From: Terrilactibacillus sp. S3-3
GTDB taxonomy: Bacteria > Bacillota > Bacilli > Bacillales > Sporolactobacillaceae
DNA length: 64,000 bases
NCBI GenBank assembly: GCA_030437565.1
Contig: CP129291.1
Coordinates: 1,922,001 to 1,986,000, forward strand
Direction of reading: 5' to 3'
Every line of letters starts with the position of its first letter. Within the stretch, counting starts at the first letter, position 1. The position numbers were made by a program, and so were the translations under genes. The notes under the pieces are model-generated. The model was not told where the DNA came from. It saw nothing but the letters and a program-made list of their open reading frames with translations, and ran no database searches. Shown here piece after piece: positions 50,726-60,942 of the stretch.

Positions 50726-51021
50726 ATGGCGGCGAAAACCGGCAAATCGCTTACAAAGAATCAACAACAAAAACCGCTGAAAGAAGCGGAACAATTTTTT
50801 TAAAAAATGCTGTGCAGTCGGTTAAACAGGCACAGGGTTCCAATGTTAGGGAAGCTACGATTAAAACAGAGCAAAACATCCAGAAAGCCGATCAAGCGAT
50901 CAGTGACAGCGTTGGTCTTGTTCAAGGTGCCGATAGAGAGCAATTGGAAATTGCCCAGCAAAAGATTCTGCAGGCCAAGCAACTGCTGCAGCAAATAAGC
51001 ACCACAAAAGACATACAGTGA
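50726..51021 (+). CDS. Small helical protein, unknown, frameshifted
   Basis: GAAAGGAAG precedes ATG 50726 (MAAKTGKSLTKNQQQKPLKE). A T-run near 50797 shifts into NAVQSVKQAQGSNVREATIK, then QNIQKADQAISDS and LEIAQQKILQAKQLLQQIST, an all-helical Gln/Ala-rich protein of ~98 residues. No family recognised; size and composition are compatible with a spore core protein, but this is a guess. Confidence 0.5.
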
Positions 51022-51135
51022 AAAAGCCTAAAAAACTAAAAAAAGCCAGCGCCAAAGTCCCGGATGGGGAGCCGTTATCTTTTTTTTTTAGGACGGAACC
51101 TCGCGGCTGAGAGAATTGCCCAGCCGGCCGTTTGA
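51018..51135 (+). CDS. Possible small basic protein overlapping the previous gene
   Basis: A GTG at 51018 overlaps the preceding TGA (GTGA). It starts MKKPKKLKKASAKVPDGEPL; if the T9 run at 51080 were shorter it would continue GRNLAAERIAQPAV to a stop at 51135. Too short and too dependent on a corrected homopolymer for more than a tentative call. Confidence 0.25.
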
Positions 51136-51192
51136 GCGGCACCACTGCTTAAAAGTTTTTCCAGCCGCGGAGCCCGCGCCCGGATAAGGGAT

Positions 51193-51237
51193 AAAAAACG
51201 CAGGTTGCATCACTGCAGCCCGCGTTTTTTTTTTTTA
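51193..51237. terminator. Bidirectional terminator
   Basis: AACGCAGGTTGCA and TGCAGCCCGCGTT pair around TCAC, T13 on the plus strand and A6 before the left arm. It lies 15 bp beyond the dat stop. Confidence 0.75.
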
Positions 51238-51251
51238 TGCCCTATGAACCA

Positions 51252-52110
51252 TCAGGAAGGATAGGCTTCGCTCAATTGTTTGACATCTTCATCAAACGCC
51301 GCAAACAACCGTTTGGTCACAGGACCCGGTTTGCCCGAACCAATGAACTTGTCGTCGACTTGAACAACAGGTGTCACTTCCACACCCGTACTTGTAATAA
51401 AGGCTTCATCGGCAGCAAGAAGTTCACTTGTCGTAAACGTGCGTTCCTGAACCGGTATGCCGAGACGTTTGGCAATATCCAGAACATGAATGCGAGTGAT
51501 GCCGTTTAGGATAAAATGATCGGCAGGGTGGGTGATCAGGATGCCGTCTTTTACGATAAAGGCGTTGCAGGATCCCCCTTCAGTGACGATGTTGCCGCGA
51601 TGAAAAATCGCCTCTTCCGCTCCGTTTTCATACGCTTTTTGCTTAGCTAAAACATTGCCGAGGAGATTCAGTGTTTTGATATCGCATCTCAGCCAACGAA
51701 TGTCATCTTGAAGGCTTGCCTTGATGCCTTCCGGACGAACAATGTCTTCACGTTTCAGGTTTCCGGCTGAACCCGTCAGTACACTTTTGCTTGACTGCGG
51801 AAAAATATGATTGCGGGGAGCGTCTCCACGTGTGATTTGAAAATAGACTTCGCCTTCGATAATATTATTTTTTCTCGATCAGAACTTCCAGATTGCGCGT
51901 CAGCTGATCAATACCGTAGGGAAGCGCCAGCCTCAGTTCTTTTGAACTTCTCTCCAGCCTTTTCATGTGTAAATCAAGCAGAAAAAAACGACCATTATAC
52001 ACCCTGATTGCTTCATAAATGCCGTCGCCGAATTGATACCCTCGATCTTCGATGTCCACTTTTCCCTCTTCACGCGGCAAAAATTGATCATTATAAAGGA
52101 TAATGCTCAA
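51252..52110 (-). CDS. dat: D-amino acid aminotransferase, frameshifted
   Basis: PLP-dependent class IV aminotransferase making D-glutamate from D-alanine for the cell wall. MSIILYNDQFLPREEGKVDI, EDRGYQFGDGIYEAIRVYNG and the DIKTLNLLGNVLAK segment with the PLP Lys are visible. Then come FHRGNIVTEGGSCNAFIVKD and GITRIHVLDIAKRLG; ITSTGVEVTPVVQVDD follows. A shift at the run near 51867-51874 joins the two halves. Joined length ~285 residues. The start ATG 52110 has AAGGGGAG upstream. Confidence 0.9.
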
Positions 52111-52399
52111 AGTCAGTCTCCCCTTTTAAGGTAGTCATGAAACCAATACATTTTATAGTATATTCTCTGTATTCTAAATAAACAAGAAGCAAATTGAAAA
52201 TAATTCGGCTTTGCACTGAAGAAAAAAATCAGTCAACCGGTTGACCATAACCTCGCCGCTGAATGCTTTTCAACAATGGAACAGCTCTGCAAGAGCAGCT
52301 CGCCTCCAAAAATATCCAATTATTCCCTATCTTGGCGTTATTCTTCAGCCAGCAATCCGATCTGAAAAACCAACCTTTTTCGAATTGACAAGGTTGGTT

Positions 52400-52519
52400 T
52401 CAATCCATTAACTTCCTTCTCCGTGTTTTTGCCGGCTCATTTGTCTTTGCTTTACTTTTTTTACTGCCGCTTTGCGCTTTTGGCTGGCGTTCCTTCGTTT
52501 GTTTGCCTTTTTCGGCCAC
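52400..52519 (-). CDS. Small basic protein (39 aa), unknown
   Basis: GTG 52519, 6 nt after GGAGGGG, encodes MAEKGKQTKERQPKAQSGSK followed by a Lys/Arg/Ser-rich tail ending KLMD. Extremely basic and hydrophilic. The good ribosome site and lack of an overlapping gene support it; it could be a small acid-soluble-type or nucleic-acid-binding protein. Confidence 0.45.
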   Translation of the reverse strand: MAEKGKQTKERQPKAQSGSKKSKAKTNEPAKTRRRKLMD

Positions 52520-52559
52520 GTCAAACCCCTCCTTCCGGTACATGTTTAACATGCGCCAT

Positions 52560-53342
52560 TCAACAGGGGATATACTTATTTTTGCCTGTCATAGATTTCA
52601 CGAGCCGCTTCGATAACAGCGCGTATCCCTTTTCATTGGGATGAAAATGATCTTTATATAAAAGGGTATCGTTTTTTACCATAAAAGATGTCATAAGTCG
52701 GAATAAAAGTCGTCTGCGGATACTTCTTCAATGTGACCTCACTTTGGCGATTCCACTCTTTTAATGTATCGACCAGTTTGTTATTTGAGCTGCCCATATA
52801 GTCCTCAAATGGATTATAGAGGCCAAAATAATAAATGGTTGTTTTAGGATTCAGCTTCCTGATCTCTTCCAGTATTTCATTAAAATTAGCATTGAAAACA
52901 TGCTCCTGCTCCGTAAAATAAACAGCTTTGAGATCCAAAAAATGCGTTCTCAGCACGTGAACCAAATCATTGGCGCCGATCGTCAGAAAAACGACATTGG
53001 ATTTCTTGATTTGCTGCTTAACCGACGCACGTTTCAGCACTTGAAGCAAGTCTGATGAGGTGTCGCCGCGATGGCCGAAATCGACAAAAGCGACTTTCTT
53101 CACATTGTTTTTTTTTTGCTTCAGACGGTCCACCGTCGTGCCGACATACCCCTTATTTTTTTTCGTCGCCGACACCTTCCGTTAGCGAATCGCCAAGCGC
53201 AACGATTTTATAGCTTTTTTTTTTTCTGCTGCTTATGCACCTGGTTGTGTTCAAAAGCGGTTTGAAAATAATGAACACCATAAATACCCGAAAAAAGCAG
53301 GATAATGATTAATAGAAGAAAAACAAAAATCTTTTTAGACAT
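52560..53342 (-). CDS. SGNH/GDSL hydrolase, membrane-anchored, frameshifted
   Basis: Begins MSKKIFVFLLLIIILLFSGI, a signal/anchor segment. After poly-A shifts near 53215 and 53155 come the GDSL block (IVALGDSLTEGVGD), block II FVDFGHRGDTSSDLLQ, block III FLTIGANDLV and, after a shift near 52670, the catalytic Asp-x-x-His block DHFHPNEKGYALLSKRL. Esterase/lipase of the YpmR type, facing outside the membrane. About 260 residues. Substrate unknown. Confidence 0.82.
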
Positions 53343-53361
53343 CTTGCACCTCACCTAACAT

Positions 53362-53888
53362 TTACGACGCGTACCACCATTCCAAAGCCAGCGCTTCAAT
53401 TCGTTTGACAGCAGCATCTTTGCCGGCTGCATAACTGTCAATATCAGAAGGAAAACTTTGTGCAAGTTCTTCTTTCAACCGGCTGTAAAAAGCGGCGTCT
53501 TCCTTGTGCGAGATGAGATAATCCCGGAAAGCAAGATGCCTGACAACCTCCTGTGTCCCCTGCTCAAACAGATGAACATAAACGAATGTTCACCTGTTTG
53601 ATTCTTTTTGACATAATAACGCCTGCCGGGAATGCCGTATTCCCCCATTGGCACATAACCAAGGCGCTCCATCTCGCCGTCTTTGCCGTTCACGCCGTCA
53701 AAACTGTTCACCTCAACTAAAATATCAATCGTTGGTTTGGCGGACATACCGGAAATCGCCGTGCTGCCGATATGGTGGATAGCCACAATCAGTCCCACAA
53801 ACACTTTAGCAATCTTGCTTGATTCTCTTTCATATAATCCTTTCCATTCATCCTGATAAGGAACAACGTTGACACGTCTCTCAGCCAT
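53362..53888 (-). CDS. GrpB family nucleotidyltransferase-like protein, frameshifted
   Basis: GrpB/UPF0157 family: VNVVPYQDEWKGLYERESSK, IHHIGSTAISGMSAKPTIDI (the GST...KP-DI nucleotidyltransferase motif), YYVKKNQTGEHSFMF. A shift near 53580 leads to VHLFEQGTQEVVRHLAFRDY and the stop at 53362 after EWWYAS. About 175 residues. The enzymatic role of the family is unsettled. Confidence 0.82.
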
Positions 53889-54349
53889 TCGCTCACCTCA
53901 ATCATCAAACTTTAAACCTTTTATTCTACCAATCTGAATGACCGGTTTTATCCAAACTAAATTGCTCGATTCCCTCCTCATATCCTTCGGAGCGCAGAAT
54001 AGAAACTTGCCGCTCGCCAAGAAGATCAAAAAATGGGAATCCATTTTGGATCAAGATGATATTTCTGCCCCCAGACTGTTCGTTTTTCGATCGGCAAACA
54101 GCGGACTTTGGTCGCGGCATGATCGACCTGGAAAACGCGAATCAAACCAATAATGAGTTAAAAAGCCGCTTGCCCGCTTTCATCACGATTTTTCCAATTT
54201 TCCCGTTCACTTTTTTTGATTTTAAAAGCCGTGACAGCCCCTATCTCTCGGCAAGATCCTGCCTCTCTTGAGCTTACGTTTTTTATTGTACCATATGTTG
54301 CAAGCCGCACCGCTGCCGAATAGGCCGTCACTCACTGAATCTTTTTTTG
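53889..54349. other. Region with possible gene fragment
   Basis: A minus-strand frame at 53926-54120 ends FDLLGERQVSILRSEGYEEG and EQFSLDKTGHSDW, which looks like a genuine protein C-terminus, but no consistent upstream part could be joined and no family is recognised. Otherwise no gene. Confidence 0.3.
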
Positions 54350-54387
54350 CAAAAAAATTCGCAGCCCACTCCTAAGAGCAGGCTGCG
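54350..54387 (-). terminator. Terminator of metY
   Basis: On the minus strand CGCAGCC and GGCTGCG pair around a 14-nt loop and are followed by AATTTTTTT; 26 nt after the gene. Confidence 0.8.
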
Positions 54388-54412
54388 GCTTATCCGAATT
54401 TATAATCTGAAA

Positions 54413-55701
54413 TCAGGCCTTTTCAAGCGCTTGATCCAAGTCATAGATCAAGTCGTCGACACTTTCAACACCGATCGACAGTCTGATTAAATCAGGCGTC
54501 ACGCCGGCTGTTTTTTGTTCTTCCGGCGTTAATTCAGCATGAGTCGTGCTTGCCGGGTGAATAACAAGCGATTTGCGTCGGCAACATTGGCCAGCAAGGA
54601 GAATAATTGAACGTTATTGATGAACCGCTTGCCGGCTTCCAGGCCGCCCTTAATGCCGAATGTAAAGATCGAGCCGGCACCTTTTGGCAAATATTTCTTC
54701 GCCAATTGTTTATACGGGCTGCTTTCTAGTTCCGGATAGTTAACCCAGGATACTTTCGGGTGTTTGCTTAAAAATTCGACGATTTTCCGTGTATTGGAAA
54801 CGTGGCGTTCCACACGCAGAGACAGGGATTCAAGACCTTGCAAGAAGTAGAAAGCGCTTTGCGGGCTGAGCGTAGCTCCTGTATTGCGAAGGAGCTGTAC
54901 CCGCGCTTTCGTTGCGTAAGGCGCGCCTTCAACATCCGCGTAAACTAAGCCGTTATAGCTTTTGTCCGGAGTCGTAAAATCAGGAAACTTGCCGCTTGCC
55001 CGCCAGTCAAATTTGCCGGCATCAACTAGCACGCCGCCGATTGTCGTACCGTGACCGCCGATGAATTTGGTTGCGGAATGAACGACGACGACATCGGCTC
55101 CGTATTCAATTGGCCTGACAAGATAAGGCGTACCGAAAGTGTTGTCGATGATAAATGGAATTTTATTATCGTGAGCGACTTTTGCAACGGCTTCGATATC
55201 AAGCACGTTAATTTTTGGATTGCCAATTGTTTCAGCATAAACGGCTTTCGTTCTCTCGTTAATTGCTTCGCGGAAGTTTTCCGGATCATCCGGATCAACG
55301 AATGTGACGTCAATGCCCAGTTTCTTTAATGTTACCGAAAACAATTCATATGTACCGCCATACAATGTGCCCGCCGCAACAATATTATCGCCGGAATTCG
55401 CGACGTTTAAAATTGAATATAAGATGGCTGCCAGGCCAGAAGAAGTGGCAAGACCGGCGACGCCGCCTTCTAATTCAGCAACACGTTGTTCAAAAACATC
55501 TTCGGTCGGATTCATAATCCGGGCGTACACATTGCCTGGTTCCTTTAATTGAAATAAGTTAGCCGCGTGATCCGCTTTAAAAAAAACAAATGAGGTCGTT
55601 TGGTAAATCGGAACCGCTCTGGCACCGGTTGTTGGATCCGGTACTTGTCCTGCATGCACTTGCAATGTTTCAAAGCCATATTTTCTTTTTTCTTCACCCA
55701 T
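54413..55701 (-). CDS. metY: O-acetylhomoserine aminocarboxypropyltransferase (sulfhydrylase), 3' frameshift
   Basis: PLP enzyme making homocysteine (or methionine) from O-acetylhomoserine and sulfide. [84 protein letters not shown] and the PLP-Lys segment [20 protein letters not shown] are intact. A shift near 54575 gives the real end, [15 protein letters not shown] to the stop at 54413. About 430 residues, the length of MetY rather than MetB/MetC. ATG 55701 after GGGAGAG. An S-box leader controls it. Confidence 0.92.
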
Positions 55702-55768
55702 GTCGATCTCTCCCTGTTCAACCGTTTTATTTAATTAAATAAAATCTTAGTTGGAAAGACGTCCGGAC

Positions 55769-55930
55769 TAAAAAAAGTTGTTTTTTTTCTATAAATAAGA
55801 AAAACAACTTTTTGCCGATCCCTGTTTTCTTATCTATCAGAAATAATCTGCTGGAATTAACACCATACACGTTATACACGTGCTGGTTGTCGGGCTTCAC
55901 TGGGCCAGTCCCTCCGCCACTCTTGATAAG
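55769..55930 (-). promoter_or_regulatory. SAM-I (S-box) riboswitch with intrinsic terminator
   Basis: On the minus strand from 55930: CTTATCAAGAGTGGCGGAGG, GACTGGCCCAGTGAAGCCCG and ACAACC are the conserved S-box core. The aptamer closes with GATAGATAAG at 55829-55838 pairing with CTTATC. A strong terminator follows (AAAGTTGTTTTTCT / AGAAAAAAAACAACTTTTTTT, 55769-55815). SAM binding should stop transcription of metY. Confidence 0.96.
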
Positions 55931-55948
55931 ATTTATTTAATTGACTTT

Positions 55949-55977
55949 ATTCTAATTCTTTCGACACGATTTGTCAA
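55949..55977 (-). promoter_or_regulatory. Sigma-A promoter of metY
   Basis: On the minus strand a perfect -35 TTGACA (55972-55977) and -10 TAGAAT (55949-55954) are separated by exactly 17 bp, about 20 bp before the S-box aptamer. Confidence 0.8.
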
Positions 55978-56205
55978 CGGTTAATTGAAAGTTTTTTTAT
56001 AAGGATTTTGCTGATTGGGTCTATTCATGTGTAGACAAAAATACATCTTCAGTTTCGTTATATATTCTCTTCTTATTTTAGTTCCGTCCCGCTTTTAAGA
56101 AAAAAGAAAACGCCTCTTCTGCTCGGTATCGGCAGAGCGACACTATTCCGCAAAATCAATGAATACCGTCTTTAAAATTTCAGCGGTCGAACACAAGGTA
56201 TAATA

Positions 56206-56256
56206 AAAGGCTGCGCCAATGAGTCCGTATGAACCCACAGCACAGCCTTTAGTATT
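56206..56256 (-). terminator. Terminator of the aldehyde dehydrogenase gene
   Basis: AAAGGCTGTGC pairs with GCGCAGCCTTT over a long loop, with TTTTATTATA following on the minus strand. Confidence 0.6.
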
Positions 56257-56285
56257 ACTCCTCAGCCATTTGTAGAGAAAGAGGA

Positions 56286-57788
56286 TTAATACAAGCCTTC
56301 TTTTTCTTCTTTCAAGTTGATGTAAATGTTTTTCGTTTGAGTGTAAGCGTCAAGAATGCTCTTGTACGTTTCACGGCCGATACCGGATTTTTTGTAACCG
56401 CCGAATGGAGCACCGGCAGGCAGTTGGTTGTATGTGTTCACCCACATACGGCCGGTTTCGACGCTCTTGGCAACGCGAAGCGCCGTGTTGATATCGCGGG
56501 ACCAAACAGCGCCGCCCAAGCCGTATTCGGAATCGTTAGCCATCTTAATGACTTCTTCTTCTGTTTTGAATTTGATGATAACAGTTAAAACAGGTCCGAA
56601 GATTTCTTCTTGAGCAATCCGCATGTCGTTCGATGCATTTACCATAAGAGTCGGTTTGAGGAACACACCGTTTTCCAAACCGTTTTCTTTTACTTGGCAG
56701 CCGCCGGTAAGGCATTTAGCGCCTTCATCTTCGCCAATTTTTACATATTCAAGGATCTTTTCCATTTGGCGTTTGTTGACTTGAGCACCCATTTGCGTAT
56801 CTTCTTCCCAAGGAAGACCGACTTTGACATTTTCAAAAGCTTTCTTCAATTCGGCAATAAATTTATCATAGATGCCTTCTTGAACGAACAAACGGGATCC
56901 GGCACAGCAAACTTGGCCTTGGTTGAACAGGATGCCCAGTTGAGCCCCTTCAATTGCTCTTTCAAACGGAGCATCGTCAAAGACGATGTTTGCGGATTTG
57001 CCGCCTAATTCCAAAGTAGCCGGAATCAATTTCTTGGCTGCTTCTTCAGCCACTTCATAGCCGATGGCAGTCGAGAACCGGTAAATGCCAGTTTGTTGAA
57101 GCCAGGGTGTTTCAGCATGTAATCGCCGGAATCAGAGCCGCGGCCGGTAATGACGTTAACAACGCCGGCAGGAAGAACTTGATCCAAGATTTTTGCAAGT
57201 TCAAGCAAGCTTAAAGAAGTTGACGAAGACGGGTGGATAACAACCGTGTTGCCGGCTGCGATCGCAGGCGCGATCTTCCAAGCCGCCATTAGAATCGGGA
57301 AGTTCCAAGGAATAATTTGGCCGACGACACCGATTGGTTCTTTCAAAGTAAGCGACAACGTATTGTCGTCAAGGTCTTTTGCCGTTCCTTCTTCAGCGCG
57401 AATGACGCCGGCAAAATAGCGGAAGTGATCCGAGCTTGCCGGAACATCGACATTTTTTGTTTCACGCAATGGTTTACCATTGTCCAGCGTTTCAACCAAT
57501 GCCAGATGATCAGCATTTTCGTCAATCAAATCGGCAATTTTGAGAAGCATTGTGCTTCTTTCTTGCACGCCGACTTTTTTTCCAAGATTTATAAGCTTGT
57601 TTAGCAGCTTCAACAGCGGCATCGACGTCTGCGTGAGAGGCATCGACGAATTCAGCCAATTTTTCTCCATTACTAGGATTATAGCTCGTAATCTTTTTGC
57701 CTTCGGATCCTTCGACCCATTTGCCATTGATGTAAAGTTTATATTCAGCATCAACAGCGTTGTCCAAAACATTCACAATGTTGCTCAT
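56286..57788 (-). CDS. NAD(P)-dependent aldehyde dehydrogenase, frameshifted
   Basis: ALDH superfamily, oxidising aldehydes to acids. YKLYINGKWVEGSEGKKITS, IGVVGQIIPWNFPILMAAWK (catalytic Asn), then after a shift near 57070 ATLELGGKSANIVFDDAPFE (catalytic Glu) and GILFNQGQVCCAGSRLFVQE (nucleophile Cys), EEIFGPVLTVIIKF and LPAGAPFGGYKKSGIGRE. An early shift near 57585 lies in the run TTTTTTT. About 500 residues. ATG 57788 after AAGGAAG. Closest in layout to the general stress/acetaldehyde-type ALDHs of Bacillus; substrate not assignable. Confidence 0.88.
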
Positions 57789-57870
57789 TATAAGGCTTCC
57801 TTTCTATAACTTATCTTTAGTTAGTTTTCCTAGCTACGTTACTATTATAATCTGTCCTATGAAAATTTCA

Positions 57871-57885
57871 ATGAAAACGCTCCAT
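57871..57885 (-). promoter_or_regulatory. Weak candidate cre (CcpA) site
   Basis: ATGAAAACGCTCCAT fits the cre consensus WTGNAANCGNWNNCW except for one position. It lies 83-97 bp before the aldehyde dehydrogenase start. Could be chance. Confidence 0.25.
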
Positions 57886-57955
57886 TTTATTTCACATTTT
57901 TTTCACATTTTCGTTTTATAATTTGAATTATTTTTTCATTTTTCTGCAGCATCTT

Positions 57956-59167
57956 TTATTGATAAAAATCGAATTTTCCCTTTTTTATCAAGGTTTCAAC
58001 GCCGCCTATTTTTATCAGTGACCGATCGTCGATCACTTTTTTAAGAACCGATGCCGGATAACCTTTCAAATTTTTACCCCATAACCATGCCCATAGCATC
58101 GTTGTTTCCTAATGAACAAACCGTGCCTTTTGGCTTATATACAAATTTTTTTAATGGTTGTCCATCAACAAGCGCTTTTAAATTAACAGCGGCACAATCT
58201 GCCTGCTGCAGGGCAATTTGTGCAGTTGTTGGATAAGGGCGGTTCGTCGCCGGATCGTTCACCGCCGAGCAATCGCCAATGATTAAAATGTTTTCATGGC
58301 CCGGTACAGTGAGATCTGCATTGATCGGGACACGTCCCCGCTTTTGCTCAAATCCCGACGCTTCTATAACGGAGCTGCCGCGAACGCCTGCTCCCCATAT
58401 AAGCGTCGTTGTTTTGATCTCGCTCAAAGTATCCCCGTTCTTGTAGAAAACCCGATCCGGCGTGACCTTTGTTACTCTGCCCACAATAAATTCAACGCCG
58501 CGCTTTTCTAGTTTTTTTTGTTCCATAGTTTGCTAGTTTTCGATCAAACATCGGCAATACATCCGGAGAGGATTCGATACATATGATCCGCACTTTTTCT
58601 TGCGGTACATGATAACGGTTCACAAATGACGGCAATTGATTGGTCAGTTCACCCAAAAATTCAAAACTAGTGAATCCTGCGCCCCCTACGACAATGGTTA
58701 ACAACTCGTCCTTTTGTTCGTCCTGCCATTTAGCAAACTGCGTCTCAATATGCCGTCTTATTTTTTCAACTGCCGGAATATCGGCGATTGGAAATGCATA
58801 TTCATAAACACCTTCAACCCCAAATGATTCCGGTTCAAAGCCAAGGGCAATCAAGAGATAATCATAGCTGATCTCCCCATGTTTTTGTAAAGTCACGGTT
58901 TGGTTATCCGTGTTCACCTTCATCACCGCATCTTGAATGAATGTTGTCAACCTCGGATTGACAACATAGGAAACCGGATAGCATATCTTTTTTGCTTCTA
59001 TTCTGCCTGCCGCCACTTCGTGCAAAGAGGTGGTTTCACAGTGGTAATCATTTTTATTAACAATCACAATTTCTGCATTTCGGCCTTAAAGCCTGCAGTT
59101 TCTTTAAAGTTCTTAACCCACCATAACCTGCACCAAGAATGACAATCCTCTCTTTTTTCAAAGTCAT
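57956..59167 (-). CDS. Type II NADH dehydrogenase-like flavoprotein, frameshifted
   Basis: Membrane-peripheral NDH-2 family: FAD motif RIVILGAGYGGLRTLKKLQA at the start, ISYDYLLIALGFEPESFGVE, the second dinucleotide motif LTIVVGGAGFTSFEFLGELT, TTLIWGAGVRGSSVIEA, ENILIIGDCSAVNDPATNRP and IALQQADCAAVNLKALVDG. Shifts near 59085, 58520 and 58078; the last gives the normal end KNLKGYPASVLKK to TAA 57956. About 404 residues. Resembles B. subtilis YumB/YutJ/Ndh. Start ATG 59167 after GGAGG. Confidence 0.85.
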
Positions 59168-59327
59168 TCCTCCTTCCGACTGTGTTCATGATTGTTCTGA
59201 ATTTCAAAAAAAAATTGAGATAAATTTCACATAATGTTGCGATAAATTTCACAAACTTTTCACAACACCTTTTTTATATTAACGCTTTTTAAAATTGATT
59301 TCAATTCATTTTTCAATTATTGACCAT

Positions 59328-59361
59328 GAAAAAAGCAGCGGATTTTCCGCTGCTTTTTCAA
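59328..59361. terminator. Bidirectional terminator after the fbpB-like gene
   Basis: AAAAAGCAGCGG and CCGCTGCTTTTT form a 12-bp stem with loop ATTTT. Confidence 0.8.
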
Positions 59362-59364
59362 AGA

Positions 59365-59486
59365 TTAGCGAAGACTGTGTTTTTTATCAATCTTCGCTTC
59401 GATTTTTTCTAATGTCTCTTGATCCCTCAAAATTTCTGACTTATTTTGCAGGACGAGGTCTTTAAAGGACACTTTTTTCTCTTCAT
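59365..59486 (-). CDS. FbpB-like small basic protein, 1-nt frameshift
   Basis: ATG 59486 lies 6 nt after GGAAGGTGGG. Adding one A to the following A-run gives MKRKKVSFKDLVLQNKSEIL followed by RDQETLEKIEAKIDKKHSLR, a 40-residue match to the FbpB / YkzK-type family (Fur-regulated basic proteins, PF13040). FbpB acts with the FsrA small RNA in iron sparing in B. subtilis. No convincing Fur box was seen upstream. Confidence 0.6.
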
Positions 59487-59574
59487 ATATATCCCACCTT
59501 CCATTTTCTATTTTACACGATTATTATGAACATTTGCAGCGTTTTCTATTACAAAAGTTAGAAAATTTTTTTTT

Positions 59575-60128
59575 TATCTATATTCCCGCCACTCTTCCCT
59601 CAGTAAACTATAAATTTCGAGATCGACATATTGGTTACCCCACCTTTGAAACTGCCTGAGATAGCCTTCTTTTTTAAAGGGTGAGCGTTTAATTGTTCGA
59701 ATAGCGCCTTTATTTTGCGGGGACACAAGCGCGCTTCAATACGGTTGAAGGCCATATTGTCAAATCCAAAATCCAGCAGGGCCGGAAAAGCCTCCGACGC
59801 AATGCCAAGGTTCCAATATTTTTTTAACAGTTCGCCGCCGAGTTCAGCTTTGTTTGAAAAATAATCAATGTGATGAAAACCGGCCGTTCCATAAAAAACA
59901 TTCGATTCTCTTCCTGTAATCGCCCAGCGCACCGCCGGCCCGTAAAAAGACGAGTAGGCATAAATCAGCTGCGCCGCCTCATCCATATTGACCATCATCT
60001 GCCCGCCGTCTAATCGCATAGTTTCCGGATCAGAAAAAAGTTGAAAGATATCATGGACATCTTCAATCAAGCTGTCGAAATTTTAAATGGCGTGTTTCAA
60101 ATTCCGGATACGTCTCCCTTTTTTGCAT
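59575..60128 (-). CDS. GNAT acetyltransferase (RimJ/RimL type), frameshifted
   Basis: Start ATG 60128: MQKRETYPEFETRHLKFRQL, then a 1-nt shift near 60065 into IEDVHDIFQLFSDPETMRLD, WAITGRESNVFYGTAGFHHI, AELGGELLKKYWNLGIASEA (the acetyl-CoA loop region) and LLDFGFDNMAFNRIEARLCP. A shift near 59715 restores the end, FQRWGNQYVDLEIYSLLREE. About 184 residues. N-acetyltransferase of amino or ribosomal protein type; substrate unknown. Confidence 0.8.
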
Positions 60129-60289
60129 GGCGACTCCTCCCTCTCCATTTACATCATATTGCACGAAATGAAAATAGGAATAGGCAGGTTTTTTTTAGAA
60201 ACATCATATTAAAAATAGCTCATACATATTTATATGGTGAAAAAGGTTCGTTATAATGAAGGGAATCATACAGTAAAGTAGGTTGAAAA

Positions 60290-60895
60290 ATGTCCCAGCT
60301 TATCATGGAATTATTAAACGGCATTATGCATTTAGGTTATTGGGGAGTGGCTCTTGCTCTTGCCATCGAAGTGATCCCAAGTGAACTTGTTCTTGCTTAC
60401 GGCGGATTCATGGTCTCCCTTGGCCGCCTTCAATTTTCCCTTGTTGTGATCGCCGCGACGTGCGGCATGCTGATCGCCCAGCTAATTCTTTACTGGATTG
60501 GATCTTTTGGAGGCAGACCGTTTCTTGACAAATACGGTAAGTATTTTCTCATCCATAAGCGCCATCTCGACTTATTATCGGAACGATGGTTTCAAAAGTA
60601 TGGGGCGGGTGTCGTTTTTTTTGCCAGGTTTGTCCCTGTACTGAGACAAGCGATTTCTATTCCTGCCGGCATTGCCAAAATGCCCTTAAAAACCTTCCTT
60701 CTTTTTACCATTCTCGCCACCACCGTGTCTTGGGCCATTTTATTTGTCTTTTTAGGTGAAAAGCTCGGGCAAAATTGGGGAACAATCCACCAGGTTGCCG
60801 CACCTTATGTCGATACGATCGCCGCGGTCATCGTCGGCCTGTTTGTCATTTATCTTGCTGTAAAATATATAAGAAGCCGTCGTTTAAAGCCCTGA
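60290..60895 (+). CDS. DedA family membrane protein (YngC-like)
   Basis: Intact 201 residues. GVALALAIEVIPSELVLAYG near the N-terminus is the re-entrant family motif, LYWIGSFGGRPFLDKYGKYF follows, then FFARFVPVLRQAISIPAGIA (F/GR-x3-P...G-AG motif) and a C-terminal TM. DedA proteins support membrane lipid carrier recycling and envelope integrity; some flip undecaprenyl phosphate. ATG lies after GTAGG, weak. YngC is the nearest B. subtilis relative by layout. Confidence 0.88.
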   Translation: MSQLIMELLNGIMHLGYWGVALALAIEVIPSELVLAYGGFMVSLGRLQFSLVVIAATCGMLIAQLILYWIGSFGGRPFLDKYGKYFLIHKRHLDLLSERWFQKYGAGVVFFARFVPVLRQAISIPAGIAKMPLKTFLLFTILATTVSWAILFVFLGEKLGQNWGTIHQVAAPYVDTIAAVIVGLFVIYLAVKYIRSRRLKP

Positions 60896-60942
60896 TTCTT
60901 TTGTTACAATAGAGAAGAAAGATATTTCTAGGAGGCTTTGAT

